A program made the position numbers and the translations under genes. The notes beneath the pieces are model-generated. The model saw only the letters and a program-made list of their open reading frames with translations. It had not been told where the DNA came from and made no database searches. Source: Marinibacterium sp. (lineage in GTDB: Bacteria > Pseudomonadota > Alphaproteobacteria > Rhodobacterales > Rhodobacteraceae). From it: a stretch of 45,140 bases of DNA. The stretch covers positions 1 to 45,140 of the forward strand of contig JAEPNQ010000022.1 in assembly GCA_017643305.1 (NCBI GenBank). The letters run 5' to 3'. Below, in pieces: positions 17,794-26,245 of this stretch (its first letter is position 1; the number at the start of each line of letters is the position of its first letter).

Positions 17794-18593
17794 CCGGAGA
17801 TTCGATTTCCATAATCCGCACCCGCTGTCCCGACGCTCGGGCATGGGTGGCCTTCATCCTTGGCAGCGGACTGGGCGGGCTGGCTGACCTGGTTGACGGC
17901 GCCTCCATCGACTATGCTGATTTGCCAGGTTTCCCGCAGGTCGGCGTGTCCGGCCATTCCGCACGGCTGGTGCTGGGCAAACTGGCAGGTGTCGATGTCG
18001 CGGTGTTGAGCGGGCGCGAACATTACTACGAAAATGGCCGTGCCGACGCGATGCGCGTGCCGCTGGAAACGCTGGCCGCGCTTGGCGTGGAGGTTCTTTT
18101 TGCCACCAACGCCTGCGGGTCTTTTCGGGCAGACATCCCGCCTGGCGACCTGATGCTGATCCGCGATCACATCAATTATTCCGGTCGCAGCCCTCTGATC
18201 GGGGAACCCACAGACCGGCGGTTCGTGAACCTGACCAAAGCATATGACCCAGGCTTGCGGCAGTCATTGACCGACGCAGCGACATCTGAAGGCATCGACT
18301 TGCTTGATGGTGTCTATGCTTGGTACTCCGGCCCGAATTTCGAAGCGCCGGCTGAGATCAAAATGCTGCACATGATGGGCGCGGACGCAGTAGGCATGTC
18401 CACCGTGCCAGAGGTTATCCTCGGCCGGTTCCTGGACATCCGGTGTTGTGCGGTGTCTGTAGTCACCAACATGGCCGCCGGGCTGGGCAATGAAACCATC
18501 AGCCACGAACATACCAAGGCCAGCGCCCCAGTGGGCGCGGCCAAGCTGCAGCGGATCATCCTGCGGTTTCTGGCTGATTTGGAGGCAAAATAG
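17790..18593 (+). CDS. Purine nucleoside phosphorylase
   Basis: A trimeric-type PNP that splits purine nucleosides (or deoxynucleosides) with phosphate. Motifs in order: ILGSGLGG (phosphate loop), SGREHYYENG (phosphate and sugar contacts), FATNACGS, then SGPNFEAPAEIKML and GADAVGMSTVPEV (base and ribose pocket), and VVTNMAAGL with the Asn usual for 6-oxopurine recognition. GTG start with a GTGA overlap on the previous stop. Length 267 aa is normal. Close coupling with an amidohydrolase-like gene and two uncharacterised genes suggests the natural substrate may not be a standard nucleoside. Confidence 0.92.
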   Translation: MTGDSISIIRTRCPDARAWVAFILGSGLGGLADLVDGASIDYADLPGFPQVGVSGHSARLVLGKLAGVDVAVLSGREHYYENGRADAMRVPLETLAALGVEVLFATNACGSFRADIPPGDLMLIRDHINYSGRSPLIGEPTDRRFVNLTKAYDPGLRQSLTDAATSEGIDLLDGVYAWYSGPNFEAPAEIKMLHMMGADAVGMSTVPEVILGRFLDIRCCAVSVVTNMAAGLGNETISHEHTKASAPVGAAKLQRIILRFLADLEAK

Positions 18594-20246
18594 ATGGACG
18601 AAATGGCACCCATTGCATCCCCTCAAGCGCCACTCAGGTCGCCCGACACAGTGATGCGACTGGCCCGCATGGGCGCGTCATTTCCAACGCGTTTGTCCTT
18701 TCTGCCGACCTTGCTGCGGCAACTGCGTGACGAAGGCGCAGAAGTCACCCGCCCGGTTTGGGAGATTGGGCCCGAAGGATATGGCCATGCGGTTTATTCT
18801 GTGCTCTTGGGCGGGCATGTCTATTCGCTGGTCGCCATTTCCAGCCCATTGGAAGCTGACCAGCGCACCGATCGGGTGATCGCCACCGCCTGGGACACGG
18901 CCTATGTGCTTTATGACGGGGTTCCGGATGCGAGTGAAATCGCTCGCCTCTGCGACGCGGCCCCGTTGCAGGAGGCGGGCCGATTCACTGAACGCGATCT
19001 GGTGCTGAGCCGGGCAAACCGTTCCGTCCGCCTGTTCGATCATGTTGTGGAGGCCCTGCGCAAGGGCAACCAACCCGATGCTGACAGAATTTGCAACACC
19101 GGCTATCTGATGCGCACCACTGCCGTTTACGGCAACGGCAAGTTCGGCATTGCGGACCGCACCCACATCGCACAGCGTCCTGGCCTGTCGGGGCCGTTCA
19201 TGGCGGAAATGCTCACGGTTTGGCTGATCCGGGGCTTCACCCACGATCTGGTGGAGCATCTAGGTGGGCGACCATTGGACCGGCGATTGAAACGACATCT
19301 GGGCATCGGCAACGCCACTGGGTTGGGCATGGCCCCATTCCTGGTTAGCCACCCGCTGCTGCTGGACGCTTGGATGCAAGTCCGCGAAACTGCCCTGGCG
19401 CGGGTGCGGGCCGCTGGCGCGCTGTCCGCCGCCCGTCGCGCCCGGTATCAGGAACTGGCACAGCGGGTGGTCCGCCATCTGGCACAATGGTCAGTTCCGG
19501 ATGCTCAGGCGCAGGCCAATATCGAAACGCTACAGGACGAATGGCAAGCGTTCTCCACCGCGCTGCCGGGGCTGTTGGATGGCGAAACGCCAACCGAGCA
19601 GATGTATCACGCCAGCCTCACTGGTTCGCTGGAGTTGCAGGAATTGACTGTTGCCTTCCTGCTGGAACCCTTTGGTGAACTGGTTGATGGGCTGACCTGC
19701 TGCATGGCCACCCCGGCCGAACCCCGGCTCAAACCAGGTATGTCGATCACTGACCTAAAGTCGGCTCTGCAAAGCGATTGGAGCTGGGCGCTGGACCTCG
19801 ATTTTGCAGACCCGACCGCCACGCATCAGTTCTGGTACGTATCCGAATCCAAGGCCGAACCGCGTTTGGGTCTGCGCCATGAAGAACCCGGGGCCGAGCG
19901 CGAAAGCCCGCTGGACATTGCCCGGCAGGTACAAGACCTGGCAGGGGATTTGCCGCGATCGGGGTCTCTGGCTGAATTCCTGATGGCCCATCCCCATCAT
20001 CGCGCCGCGGTGCGCCGGGTTCAGTCTCTCATGCGCCATCCCTATGCCGAAATCCGCGACAACCTGATCGATGCAGACTGCCGCCCCATCGACATGCTGC
20101 GCTGCAAGTTGGCGTTTTTCGGGGCGGCGCGATTTGATCCGAAATCTGACCGCTGGACCCGGATCACGCTGGCTCAAGGCGCGCCGTTGGCGGATGAACT
20201 GGATCGTGCAGACGATTGGTGGCTGCCTGCCTTTGGCGACGAATGA
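18594..20246 (+). CDS. Uncharacterised 550-aa cytoplasmic protein
   Basis: I do not recognise a named domain. The protein is soluble, without signal peptide or membrane helix. Conserved-looking blocks include WEIGPEGYGHAVYSVL (about 57-72), GNGKFGIADR (about 180-189), RHLGIGNATGLGMAPFL (about 234-250) and DMLRCKLAFFGAARFDP near the C-terminus. The GxGNxxGxGM block looks like a nucleotide or phosphate loop, but this is only a guess. It starts immediately after the phosphorylase stop, and its own stop overlaps the next ATG (ATGA). It must be functionally tied to the dipeptidase-like and phosphorylase genes. Codon use is like the neighbours. Confidence 0.85.
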   Translation: MDEMAPIASPQAPLRSPDTVMRLARMGASFPTRLSFLPTLLRQLRDEGAEVTRPVWEIGPEGYGHAVYSVLLGGHVYSLVAISSPLEADQRTDRVIATAWDTAYVLYDGVPDASEIARLCDAAPLQEAGRFTERDLVLSRANRSVRLFDHVVEALRKGNQPDADRICNTGYLMRTTAVYGNGKFGIADRTHIAQRPGLSGPFMAEMLTVWLIRGFTHDLVEHLGGRPLDRRLKRHLGIGNATGLGMAPFLVSHPLLLDAWMQVRETALARVRAAGALSAARRARYQELAQRVVRHLAQWSVPDAQAQANIETLQDEWQAFSTALPGLLDGETPTEQMYHASLTGSLELQELTVAFLLEPFGELVDGLTCCMATPAEPRLKPGMSITDLKSALQSDWSWALDLDFADPTATHQFWYVSESKAEPRLGLRHEEPGAERESPLDIARQVQDLAGDLPRSGSLAEFLMAHPHHRAAVRRVQSLMRHPYAEIRDNLIDADCRPIDMLRCKLAFFGAARFDPKSDRWTRITLAQGAPLADELDRADDWWLPAFGDE

Positions 20247-20650
20247 GACGGACGGTCGCGGAATTGCGGGCCGAATTATTGAAAGCCGGGCGCGGGGCCG
20301 GGCTACCCCTGGGTACGGCCGAGGATCTCGCATGGGCGGCCGACTGGATCCGGGCAGAGGCGTTGAAGCAGATTTTGGACGGTCTGAGGACAGGCGAAGG
20401 GCGCAAGGAGCTGACCGCAATGGCCAACGCGCTGGATGCCCGCGCGCTGGGTGCTGAGCCCAAGCTTTCGGGACCGCTCTGGCAGGCGTTGGTTGCATTC
20501 CAGGACCAGATCGCACCACCAACCGAGGCTCTGGAGATCAGTGATGCGCAATGGCGGGCGCTGGCTGGACATGCCGCGCAAACCTATGTGCCGGAGACTG
20601 ATCAGTCGCGTCTGCGTGGCGCTGGAGCGGGCGATATCGACAACGATTGA
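20243..20650 (+). CDS. DUF3726-like protein
   Basis: 135 aa from ATG 20243, which overlaps the previous stop as ATGA. The opening RRTVAELRAELLKAGRGAGLPLGTAEDLAWAAD region resembles DUF3726 (helix, then a GxxxGxAE motif, then a hydrophobic helix with Trp). It seems shorter than typical members as I remember them. Function unknown. It is the last gene of the four-gene operon and ends 19 bases before the convergent truA stop. Confidence 0.75.
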   Translation: MRRTVAELRAELLKAGRGAGLPLGTAEDLAWAADWIRAEALKQILDGLRTGEGRKELTAMANALDARALGAEPKLSGPLWQALVAFQDQIAPPTEALEISDAQWRALAGHAAQTYVPETDQSRLRGAGAGDIDND

Positions 20651-20669
20651 GCCACGATTGGGAACCTTT

Positions 20670-21437
20670 TTAGGAAAACGGGTCTTCCGGATACCCCACA
20701 CCGGCGAGGTATAGCCCGTCGGGCGGTGATACCGGCCCACAGGCCGTACGATCGCGGGCCTCCAGTGCATCCCGCACCCGGTCCGGGGCCCAGGCCCCGG
20801 CGCCTACGCGCTCCAATGTGCCTACGAAACTGCGCACCTGGTTGTGAAGGAAGGATCGCGCGCGCACATGGAAATGAACCTCTGGACCCGACAGGCCCGC
20901 GACCTCTTCCACCCGCAATTCGTCCAACGTTTTTAACGGGCTCGCGGCCTGGCAGATGGAAGACCGAAAGGTCGTGAAATCGTGACGCCCCACCAGATAA
21001 GCGGCGGCCTCCCGCATTGGTTCTACCTTCAGCATATGCCCGATGCGCCAGACCTGGCCCGCGTCATGTGTGGCAGGCGCGCGGCGCAGCAGGATGCGGA
21101 ACAGATACCGCCGTTCGATCGCGGAAAACCTGGCGTGCCAGTCATCGTCAACCTGCGCGCAGGCGACAATCGCCACCGGATCGGGCTTCAAGTGAAAATT
21201 CAACGCCTCGCTCAGCCGGAACGGATCCCAGTCGCGCGCCATGTCGCAATGGGCAACCTGCGCCAGCGCATGCACGCCCGCATCGGTGCGCCCGGCAGCG
21301 GCAATCGTGTGAGGACCCGGCTCCAATCGGGCCAGCGCGGCTTCAATCGCCCCTTGGACCGAAGGTTGGTCCCTCTGGCGCTGCCACCCTGCGAATGGGG
21401 CGCCCCGGTATTCGACTTTCAGCGCGTATCTTGGCAT
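20670..21437 (-). CDS. truA: TruA, tRNA pseudouridine(38-40) synthase
   Basis: Isomerises uridines 38-40 in the anticodon arm of tRNAs. The catalytic Asp is D52 in [12 protein letters not shown]. Other family motifs: [11 protein letters not shown] at the N-terminus, [11 protein letters not shown], and [17 protein letters not shown]. The frame extends to 21464, but ATG 21437 begins at the conserved [10 protein letters not shown], giving 255 aa. It is convergent with the DUF3726-like gene and divergent from ycjX about 100 bases away. Confidence 0.95.
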   Translation of the reverse strand: MPRYALKVEYRGAPFAGWQRQRDQPSVQGAIEAALARLEPGPHTIAAAGRTDAGVHALAQVAHCDMARDWDPFRLSEALNFHLKPDPVAIVACAQVDDDWHARFSAIERRYLFRILLRRAPATHDAGQVWRIGHMLKVEPMREAAAYLVGRHDFTTFRSSICQAASPLKTLDELRVEEVAGLSGPEVHFHVRARSFLHNQVRSFVGTLERVGAGAWAPDRVRDALEARDRTACGPVSPPDGLYLAGVGYPEDPFS

Positions 21438-21536
21438 GGCGTGCTGGTAGCGCGGCCACCACAAGCTCGCAAGCCTCTGGCTTCATGCCGCCACGACGCT
21501 TATCTTGCACGGGAAACGAGAAAGCAGGTCAAACAC

Positions 21537-22952
21537 GTGGTCATCGCCAGTCTTGCGGATTCTGTGCTGCGCCGGGTTGAGGCGGTGGGCGACACGGTCA
21601 GCGAAGCGCTGTTTGAACCGGTGATCCGGTTGGGCGTGACCGGGCTGGCCCGGTCTGGCAAAACGGTGTTCATCTCCTCGCTGGTCGCCAACCTTATGGA
21701 TCGGGGCCGCATGCCCGGGCTGGCGGCGGCTCGCGATGGCCGGATTGAAGCTGCGTTTCTGCAACCGCAACCCGACGACACCGTTCCGCGCTTTGACTAT
21801 GAGGCTCATCTTGCCGCGCTAACAGGATCCAAGCCGCATTGGCCTGACAGCACTCGTGCGGTCAGCGAATTGCGTCTGTCGCTACGGGTGCGTCCAGCGG
21901 GGTTGCTGGCGGGGTTGCAGGGGCCGCGCACGATCCACCTGGATATTGTCGATTATCCCGGTGAATGGCTGCTGGATCTGGGCCTGCTGGACCAGACCTA
22001 TGACCAATGGGCCGGCGACCTGCTGGCGCTGATCGACAAACGCGATTTCGCCCAAAGGTTCATGGAACGTGCCCGCGCCGCGGACCCGACCGCGCCGCAT
22101 GATGAACCGCTGGCGCAGGATCTGGCGCAGCGGTTTACCGATTACCTGCGCACGGCCCGCAAGCATGGCTTTTCCGATTGCACGCCGGGGCGGTTCCTGT
22201 TGCCCGGCGACCTGGCGGGTTCGCCCGTGCTAACCTTTGCGCCGATCCCTGTCGCCGAACCGTCCCGCCGCCACAGCCTACACCGTGAAATGGAACGGCG
22301 GTTTGAGGCGTATAAGGCACAGGTGGTCAAACCGTTCTTCCGCGAACATTTCGCCAAAATCGACCGGCAGGTTGTGCTGACAGATGTGCTGGGCGCCATC
22401 CATGGCGGCCCGGCTGCGGTAGAGGATATGCGCCGCGCCATGGCTGCTACGATGGGCGCGTTCCGGCCCGGGCGCAACGCGTTCCTGACCAGGCTGCTGT
22501 CCGGAAAGCGGGTGGAGCGCATCCTGTTTGCGGCCACCAAGGCGGACCATCTGCATCACGATCAGCACGATCGGATGACCGCGATCATGGAGGCGCTGAC
22601 CCGCGACGCGCGCGATCGGGCGCAGTTTGCCGGGGCTCAGACTGGCGCGCTGGCCATTGCTGCTTTGCGCGCCACAACCGAAGAAATCCGGCAGCATGAC
22701 GGGTGCGATCTGGGCTGTGTGCGTGGACGATTGCTGGAAACTGGAGAAGAGAAAGTGTTCTACCCCGGTCGCCTGCCCGAGGACCCAACTGCCATCCTGT
22801 CGCCTGCGCGCGAAGGGGCGGACACTTGGCTCGACGGTGATTTTGGGGTGATGTCTTTTGCGCCTGCGCCTTTGTCCCTGCGTGCTGGTGACGGCCCGCC
22901 GCATATTCGGCTGGATACCGCAGCCCAATTCCTGATCGGAGACCGGTTGTGA
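21537..22952 (+). CDS. ycjX: YcjX family P-loop GTPase-like protein
   Basis: A 471-aa P-loop NTPase of the YcjX family, associated with envelope stress in enterobacteria. Motifs: IRLGVTGLARSGKTVF with the P-loop at about 36-43, LDIVDYPGEWLLDL (Walker B/G3-like), and RILFAATKADHLH (G4-like TKAD). The frame is open from 20982, but the upstream part is the antisense of truA. GTG 21537 begins the conserved IASLADSVLRR and is chosen. Its stop overlaps the GTG of the acetyltransferase gene. Confidence 0.92.
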   Translation: MVIASLADSVLRRVEAVGDTVSEALFEPVIRLGVTGLARSGKTVFISSLVANLMDRGRMPGLAAARDGRIEAAFLQPQPDDTVPRFDYEAHLAALTGSKPHWPDSTRAVSELRLSLRVRPAGLLAGLQGPRTIHLDIVDYPGEWLLDLGLLDQTYDQWAGDLLALIDKRDFAQRFMERARAADPTAPHDEPLAQDLAQRFTDYLRTARKHGFSDCTPGRFLLPGDLAGSPVLTFAPIPVAEPSRRHSLHREMERRFEAYKAQVVKPFFREHFAKIDRQVVLTDVLGAIHGGPAAVEDMRRAMAATMGAFRPGRNAFLTRLLSGKRVERILFAATKADHLHHDQHDRMTAIMEALTRDARDRAQFAGAQTGALAIAALRATTEEIRQHDGCDLGCVRGRLLETGEEKVFYPGRLPEDPTAILSPAREGADTWLDGDFGVMSFAPAPLSLRAGDGPPHIRLDTAAQFLIGDRL

Positions 22953-23377
22953 CCCTGTATTTGCGTCCGGCCCAGCCCACGGATGCGGGGCGCACTGGGG
23001 AAATCCTGTGGGACCATGCCAAATCCGAAGCAGGCGTGCTGGATCTGTTTTCCTGTGCAGAGGCCATAGCCTTTTGTGGGGAGATGATCGATCGGGGCTG
23101 GGTGACGGTTGGAACGCTGGGCGGGCGGGTGGAGGCCTTTCTGGCGCGCAGCGGGGCTGAGATCAGCTCGCTCTATGTATCGCGCAATGCCAATGGGCGG
23201 GGCCTGGGCAAACTGTTGCTGAAGGACGCGAAGGCGCAAAGCGATGCACTGTGGCTGGAGGTACATCCGGATAATGATGGCGCGCAGCGGTTTTATCGGC
23301 GGCTGGGGTTCAAGCCCGCGTCGGAACAATCCGACACCACGATCCTGATGCGTTGGGAAAAGGAGCCACAGGCATGA
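22949..23377 (+). CDS. GNAT family N-acetyltransferase
   Basis: 142 aa with the GNAT fold: N-terminal LYLRPAQPTDAG, the acetyl-CoA pyrophosphate loop SRNANGRGLGKLLL (about 77-90), then LEVHPDNDGAQRFYRRLGF. Substrate unknown. It lies between ycjX and ycjF with GTGA and ATGA overlaps on each side, so it is translated with them and may modify a partner in the same stress pathway. GTG start. Confidence 0.9.
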   Translation: MTLYLRPAQPTDAGRTGEILWDHAKSEAGVLDLFSCAEAIAFCGEMIDRGWVTVGTLGGRVEAFLARSGAEISSLYVSRNANGRGLGKLLLKDAKAQSDALWLEVHPDNDGAQRFYRRLGFKPASEQSDTTILMRWEKEPQA

Positions 23378-24381
23378 CCAACGGGCCGATCCTGTTCGAC
23401 GTGAACCCCGACGACAAACGTGAACCGGTCTCGGTAGCCGATGCGCCGCCGGTGCCAGACGCGGACCTGACCGCTGCTCCGGAAGGCCGTGCCATGCAGG
23501 CCGCAGCCCTGATCGCGGCGCAGAGGCCTTCGCGGCTCAGTCGATGGTTCTGGGGCTCGGCGCTGGCGCTGGTCGGTGCGGTGGTGTCGGTCGGGTTCTG
23601 GGAATTTGCCATGGGGCTGTTGGACCGTGCGCCGCTGCTGGGCATGGCTGTATCCGCGCTGGTCGTGGTGTTCCTGCTGGTCTGTGTTGTTGTCGTCGTG
23701 CGAGAACTGGCCGCGCTGGGGCGTTTGCGGCGCGTCGACGGGTTGCGTCGCGCGTCGGCCGATGCAGTCCAGTCCGGCGACTTGGCCGAGGCACGCGTCG
23801 TTGCCGACCGGCTGGTTGCCTTCTACAGGGGCCGCGAAGACACCCGTTGGGGCAGGGACCGGTTTGCCGACCGGCGTGGCGACATGTTTGACGCGGATGC
23901 ACTGCTGGGCCTGGTCGAAGACGAGATCCTCACCCCGCTGGATGCCGCCGCTCGTCGAGAGGTGGAGGCCGCCTCACGCCAGGTCGCCACGGTTACGGCT
24001 TTGGTGCCACTTGCGCTGGCCGATGTGGCGACGGCGCTGGCGTCCTCTCTGCGGATGATCCGGAGGGTGGCGGAGATTTATGGCGGGCGGTCCGGCGTGC
24101 TGGGTAGCTGGCGGCTGACCCGCGCAGTCTTTGCTCATCTGGTCGCAACAGGGGCCGTCGCTGCAGGCGATGACTTGCTGGAGCCGGTTCTGGGCGGCTC
24201 CGTCCTGTCCAAACTCTCCCGCCGTTTTGGCGAAGGTGTGGTGAATGGCGCGCTCAGTGCTAGGGTTGGCGTCGCTGCTATGGAGGTTTGCCGCCCGTTG
24301 CCGTTTTCCGAGCGGCACAAGCCTTCGGTTCGGGGGATTGTAGCAGGGGCGCTGGGCGGGCTATTCAGCCGCGGGTCGTGA
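23374..24381 (+). CDS. ycjF: YcjF/TIGR01620 family inner-membrane protein (DUF697)
   Basis: 335 aa. A Pro-rich cytoplasmic N-terminus is followed by two membrane helices (about residues 51-72 and 81-107), then a charged cytoplasmic region (GREDTRWGRDRF) and a C-terminal DUF697-type helical domain (VTALVPLALADVATAL, GVVNGALSARVGVAAME). This is the usual partner of YcjX. ATG 23374 overlaps the acetyltransferase stop and has AAAAGGAG upstream; the frame extends slightly further to 23353. Confidence 0.9.
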   Translation: MTNGPILFDVNPDDKREPVSVADAPPVPDADLTAAPEGRAMQAAALIAAQRPSRLSRWFWGSALALVGAVVSVGFWEFAMGLLDRAPLLGMAVSALVVVFLLVCVVVVVRELAALGRLRRVDGLRRASADAVQSGDLAEARVVADRLVAFYRGREDTRWGRDRFADRRGDMFDADALLGLVEDEILTPLDAAARREVEAASRQVATVTALVPLALADVATALASSLRMIRRVAEIYGGRSGVLGSWRLTRAVFAHLVATGAVAAGDDLLEPVLGGSVLSKLSRRFGEGVVNGALSARVGVAAMEVCRPLPFSERHKPSVRGIVAGALGGLFSRGS

Positions 24382-24537
24382 CCGCATTCTTAGCTGTCAC
24401 TCGTATTTTATCATAAAGGGGAATGATTGCCTGGCCTTTCCCCATGACATTTCCGTGGGACTCTGGCCATTTTTGTTGACCTGAGCCCGATTGATGCAAA
24501 AATCAGTCCGAAATCAATTGAAGTATCGAGCAAGACC

Positions 24538-25092
24538 ATGATTTCACGTCGCACATTCCTCGCCACATCTGCTGCCGCTGGGGTCGCTGTTCGAACCAGC
24601 GCAGCTTGGGCTGCCGAATACGATCCGGCGCCGCAGTTCGTTCGGATCAAGAAACAGTTCCAGCCGGGACAGATCCTTATCCTGCCGCGGTCGTTCTACC
24701 TGTATTACGTGACCGAGCCACGCAAGGCGATCCGCTATGGTGTATCGGTGGGCAAGGCAGGGCTGGAATTCCAGGGCCAGGCAACCATCGAAGTCAAGAA
24801 AGAATGGCCCACCTGGCGCCCCACCAATGAAATGATCGAGCGTGAACCCGGTACTTATGGCCGCTTTAAGGATAACGACTATGTCCAGCCGGGCGGGCCG
24901 AGCAACCCGCTGGGCGCACGGGCGCTCTATCTTTTCCAGAACGGTCGGGACACTTATTTCCGAATTCATGGAACCAACCAGCGCGATTCCATTGGGCGCG
25001 CGGCCTCTAACGGCTGTATCCGCATGTGGAACGAACACGTTATCGATCTCTATGAACGGGTGCCGATTGGAACCGTTGTCACGGTGGTTTGA
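24538..25092 (+). CDS. Tat-exported L,D-transpeptidase (YkuD)
   Basis: A periplasmic peptidoglycan cross-linking enzyme, or one attaching proteins to peptidoglycan. Tat motif SRRTFLAT (3-10), with a likely cleavage after AWA near residue 26. The YkuD catalytic region reads FRIHGTN (H144) then GRAASNGCIRM with nucleophile C160. Length 184 aa is close to the minimal exported form. The DUF4329 gene overlaps or follows directly. Confidence 0.93.
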   Translation: MISRRTFLATSAAAGVAVRTSAAWAAEYDPAPQFVRIKKQFQPGQILILPRSFYLYYVTEPRKAIRYGVSVGKAGLEFQGQATIEVKKEWPTWRPTNEMIEREPGTYGRFKDNDYVQPGGPSNPLGARALYLFQNGRDTYFRIHGTNQRDSIGRAASNGCIRMWNEHVIDLYERVPIGTVVTVV

Positions 25093-25621
25093 CATCCTGA
25101 AAGCAGCACTGCTGTGCGGTTTGGCCCTGGCCAGCCCGGTTGCCGCGCAATCCATTCAGATCCCGTCTGACCAAGCTGCATTGGTCAAACGGTCCCTGAC
25201 CGTGCCTCAGCAGAAATCTTTCGCGCGCGACAGGGAATTCTGCGCGTATCTCGGTCGAACCTCTGGTGGGCGGCTCAAGGTAACATCCTACCGCGAAGGC
25301 GGGCGGAACGGCTGCTCTCCAGCCCGTCCGTCCGCGGGGTTTCGTCCCTTGGCTTCAATACATACGCACGGCGCCTATGACCCCCGCGTACCCGCGGAAT
25401 TCCCTACAACGCTGGATATGGACGCCGCTGAGGGCATAAACGGCTATGTGGCCACGCCGGGCGGGCGGTTGTGGTATCTGGACACGCGCAAACGGATTGC
25501 CGTGCAGCTCTGCGGGATTGGATGTTTGGCAAGCGATCCGCAGTTTCGCGCGGGCGATTATGGGTACATCCGGCACAGTTACACTTATGATCAACTCCGC
25601 GCACTCGAACTGGGCATTTAG
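25052..25621 (+). CDS. Exported DUF4329 domain protein
   Basis: A secreted protein with a hydrophobic signal (ILKAALLCGLALA, then PVAAQ) and a domain reading REFCAYLGR, ASIHTHGAYDP and INGYVATPGGRLWYLD, which matches DUF4329. The His-x-His in SIHTHGAY suggests a JAB/metallopeptidase-like or deaminase-like metal site; this is inference. The start is uncertain: ATG 25052 overlaps the transpeptidase by 41 bases, and TTG 25076 is an alternative. A cysteine pair (LCGIGC) could form a disulfide. Translational coupling suggests a cell-envelope role. Confidence 0.8.
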   Translation: MNGCRLEPLSRWFDILKAALLCGLALASPVAAQSIQIPSDQAALVKRSLTVPQQKSFARDREFCAYLGRTSGGRLKVTSYREGGRNGCSPARPSAGFRPLASIHTHGAYDPRVPAEFPTTLDMDAAEGINGYVATPGGRLWYLDTRKRIAVQLCGIGCLASDPQFRAGDYGYIRHSYTYDQLRALELGI

Positions 25622-25626
25622 CAACT

Positions 25627-26232
25627 TCAGGGAGCGTCCCAGTCCACATCCGCAGCTTCTTTCACCAAAAGACTGCCATTCGGCCAGGGCCGCATCAGCG
25701 GCGTCACGGCGGACCCGCTCCCGGTTAACCAAAGGCTGACATCCTCGGGCCGCAGAATGACTGCCATGCGATGGTGCACCTTTTTCACGTCTCCCGACGG
25801 TTCACAGGTCACCGTGGCCAACTGAGGTACACGGGTGCCACCGGGCGTTTCCCATACGTCGGTTATCGCCGCAAATAGCAACAGGCCGCCGGTCTTGGGC
25901 TTAATCCGCCAGGCCGTCTTGTTTCGCGCGTTGCCCGTCCATTCATACCACCCGTTGACAGGCAGCACCGCGCGCCCGGTGCCGTCAAAGGCCATCTTGC
26001 CAAACAAGGTTTCTGACCTGGCGTTGATGATGGTTTCCATCACAGGCCGCCCGCGAGCGTTGACCCGGCCCACCGGGATCATGCCCCAGCGCATCCGCGT
26101 CAGCCCGTCAGCCGTTAGCGCGACCACCTCTTGCCCCGGCGAAATATTGCGGCGGGGTGGTTCATCAGCAACCGGATCGGGTTCAAACCCTAAGGCTTTC
26201 GCCATATCTGTGGGCGTGTCGGTCAGAAACAC
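25627..26232 (-). CDS. SRAP (YedK/HMCES-like) domain protein lacking the Cys2 nucleophile
   Basis: SRAP proteins shield abasic sites in single-stranded DNA through a covalent bond from Cys2. Visible family motifs: RRNISPGQEV, RWGMIP, TIINARSET (catalytic Asn), VNGWYEWTG (catalytic Glu), and KVHHRMAVIL (catalytic His). The usual N-terminus MCGR is absent: the frame reads RPGRVFLTDTP, with AGG and CCG where ATG and TGC are expected. GTG 26232 is the only plausible nearby start. Either a subfamily with a different N-terminus or a mutated gene. The stop is convergent with the DUF4329 gene; the arylesterase stop is 13 bases upstream. Confidence 0.82.
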   Translation of the reverse strand: MFLTDTPTDMAKALGFEPDPVADEPPRRNISPGQEVVALTADGLTRMRWGMIPVGRVNARGRPVMETIINARSETLFGKMAFDGTGRAVLPVNGWYEWTGNARNKTAWRIKPKTGGLLLFAAITDVWETPGGTRVPQLATVTCEPSGDVKKVHHRMAVILRPEDVSLWLTGSGSAVTPLMRPWPNGSLLVKEAADVDWDAP

Positions 26233-26245
26233 CCGTCCCGGCCTG

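Noticed and set aside
20982-21536. Extension of the YcjX frame upstream
   Set aside because: It is the antisense of truA; the conserved YcjX N-terminus begins at GTG 21537.
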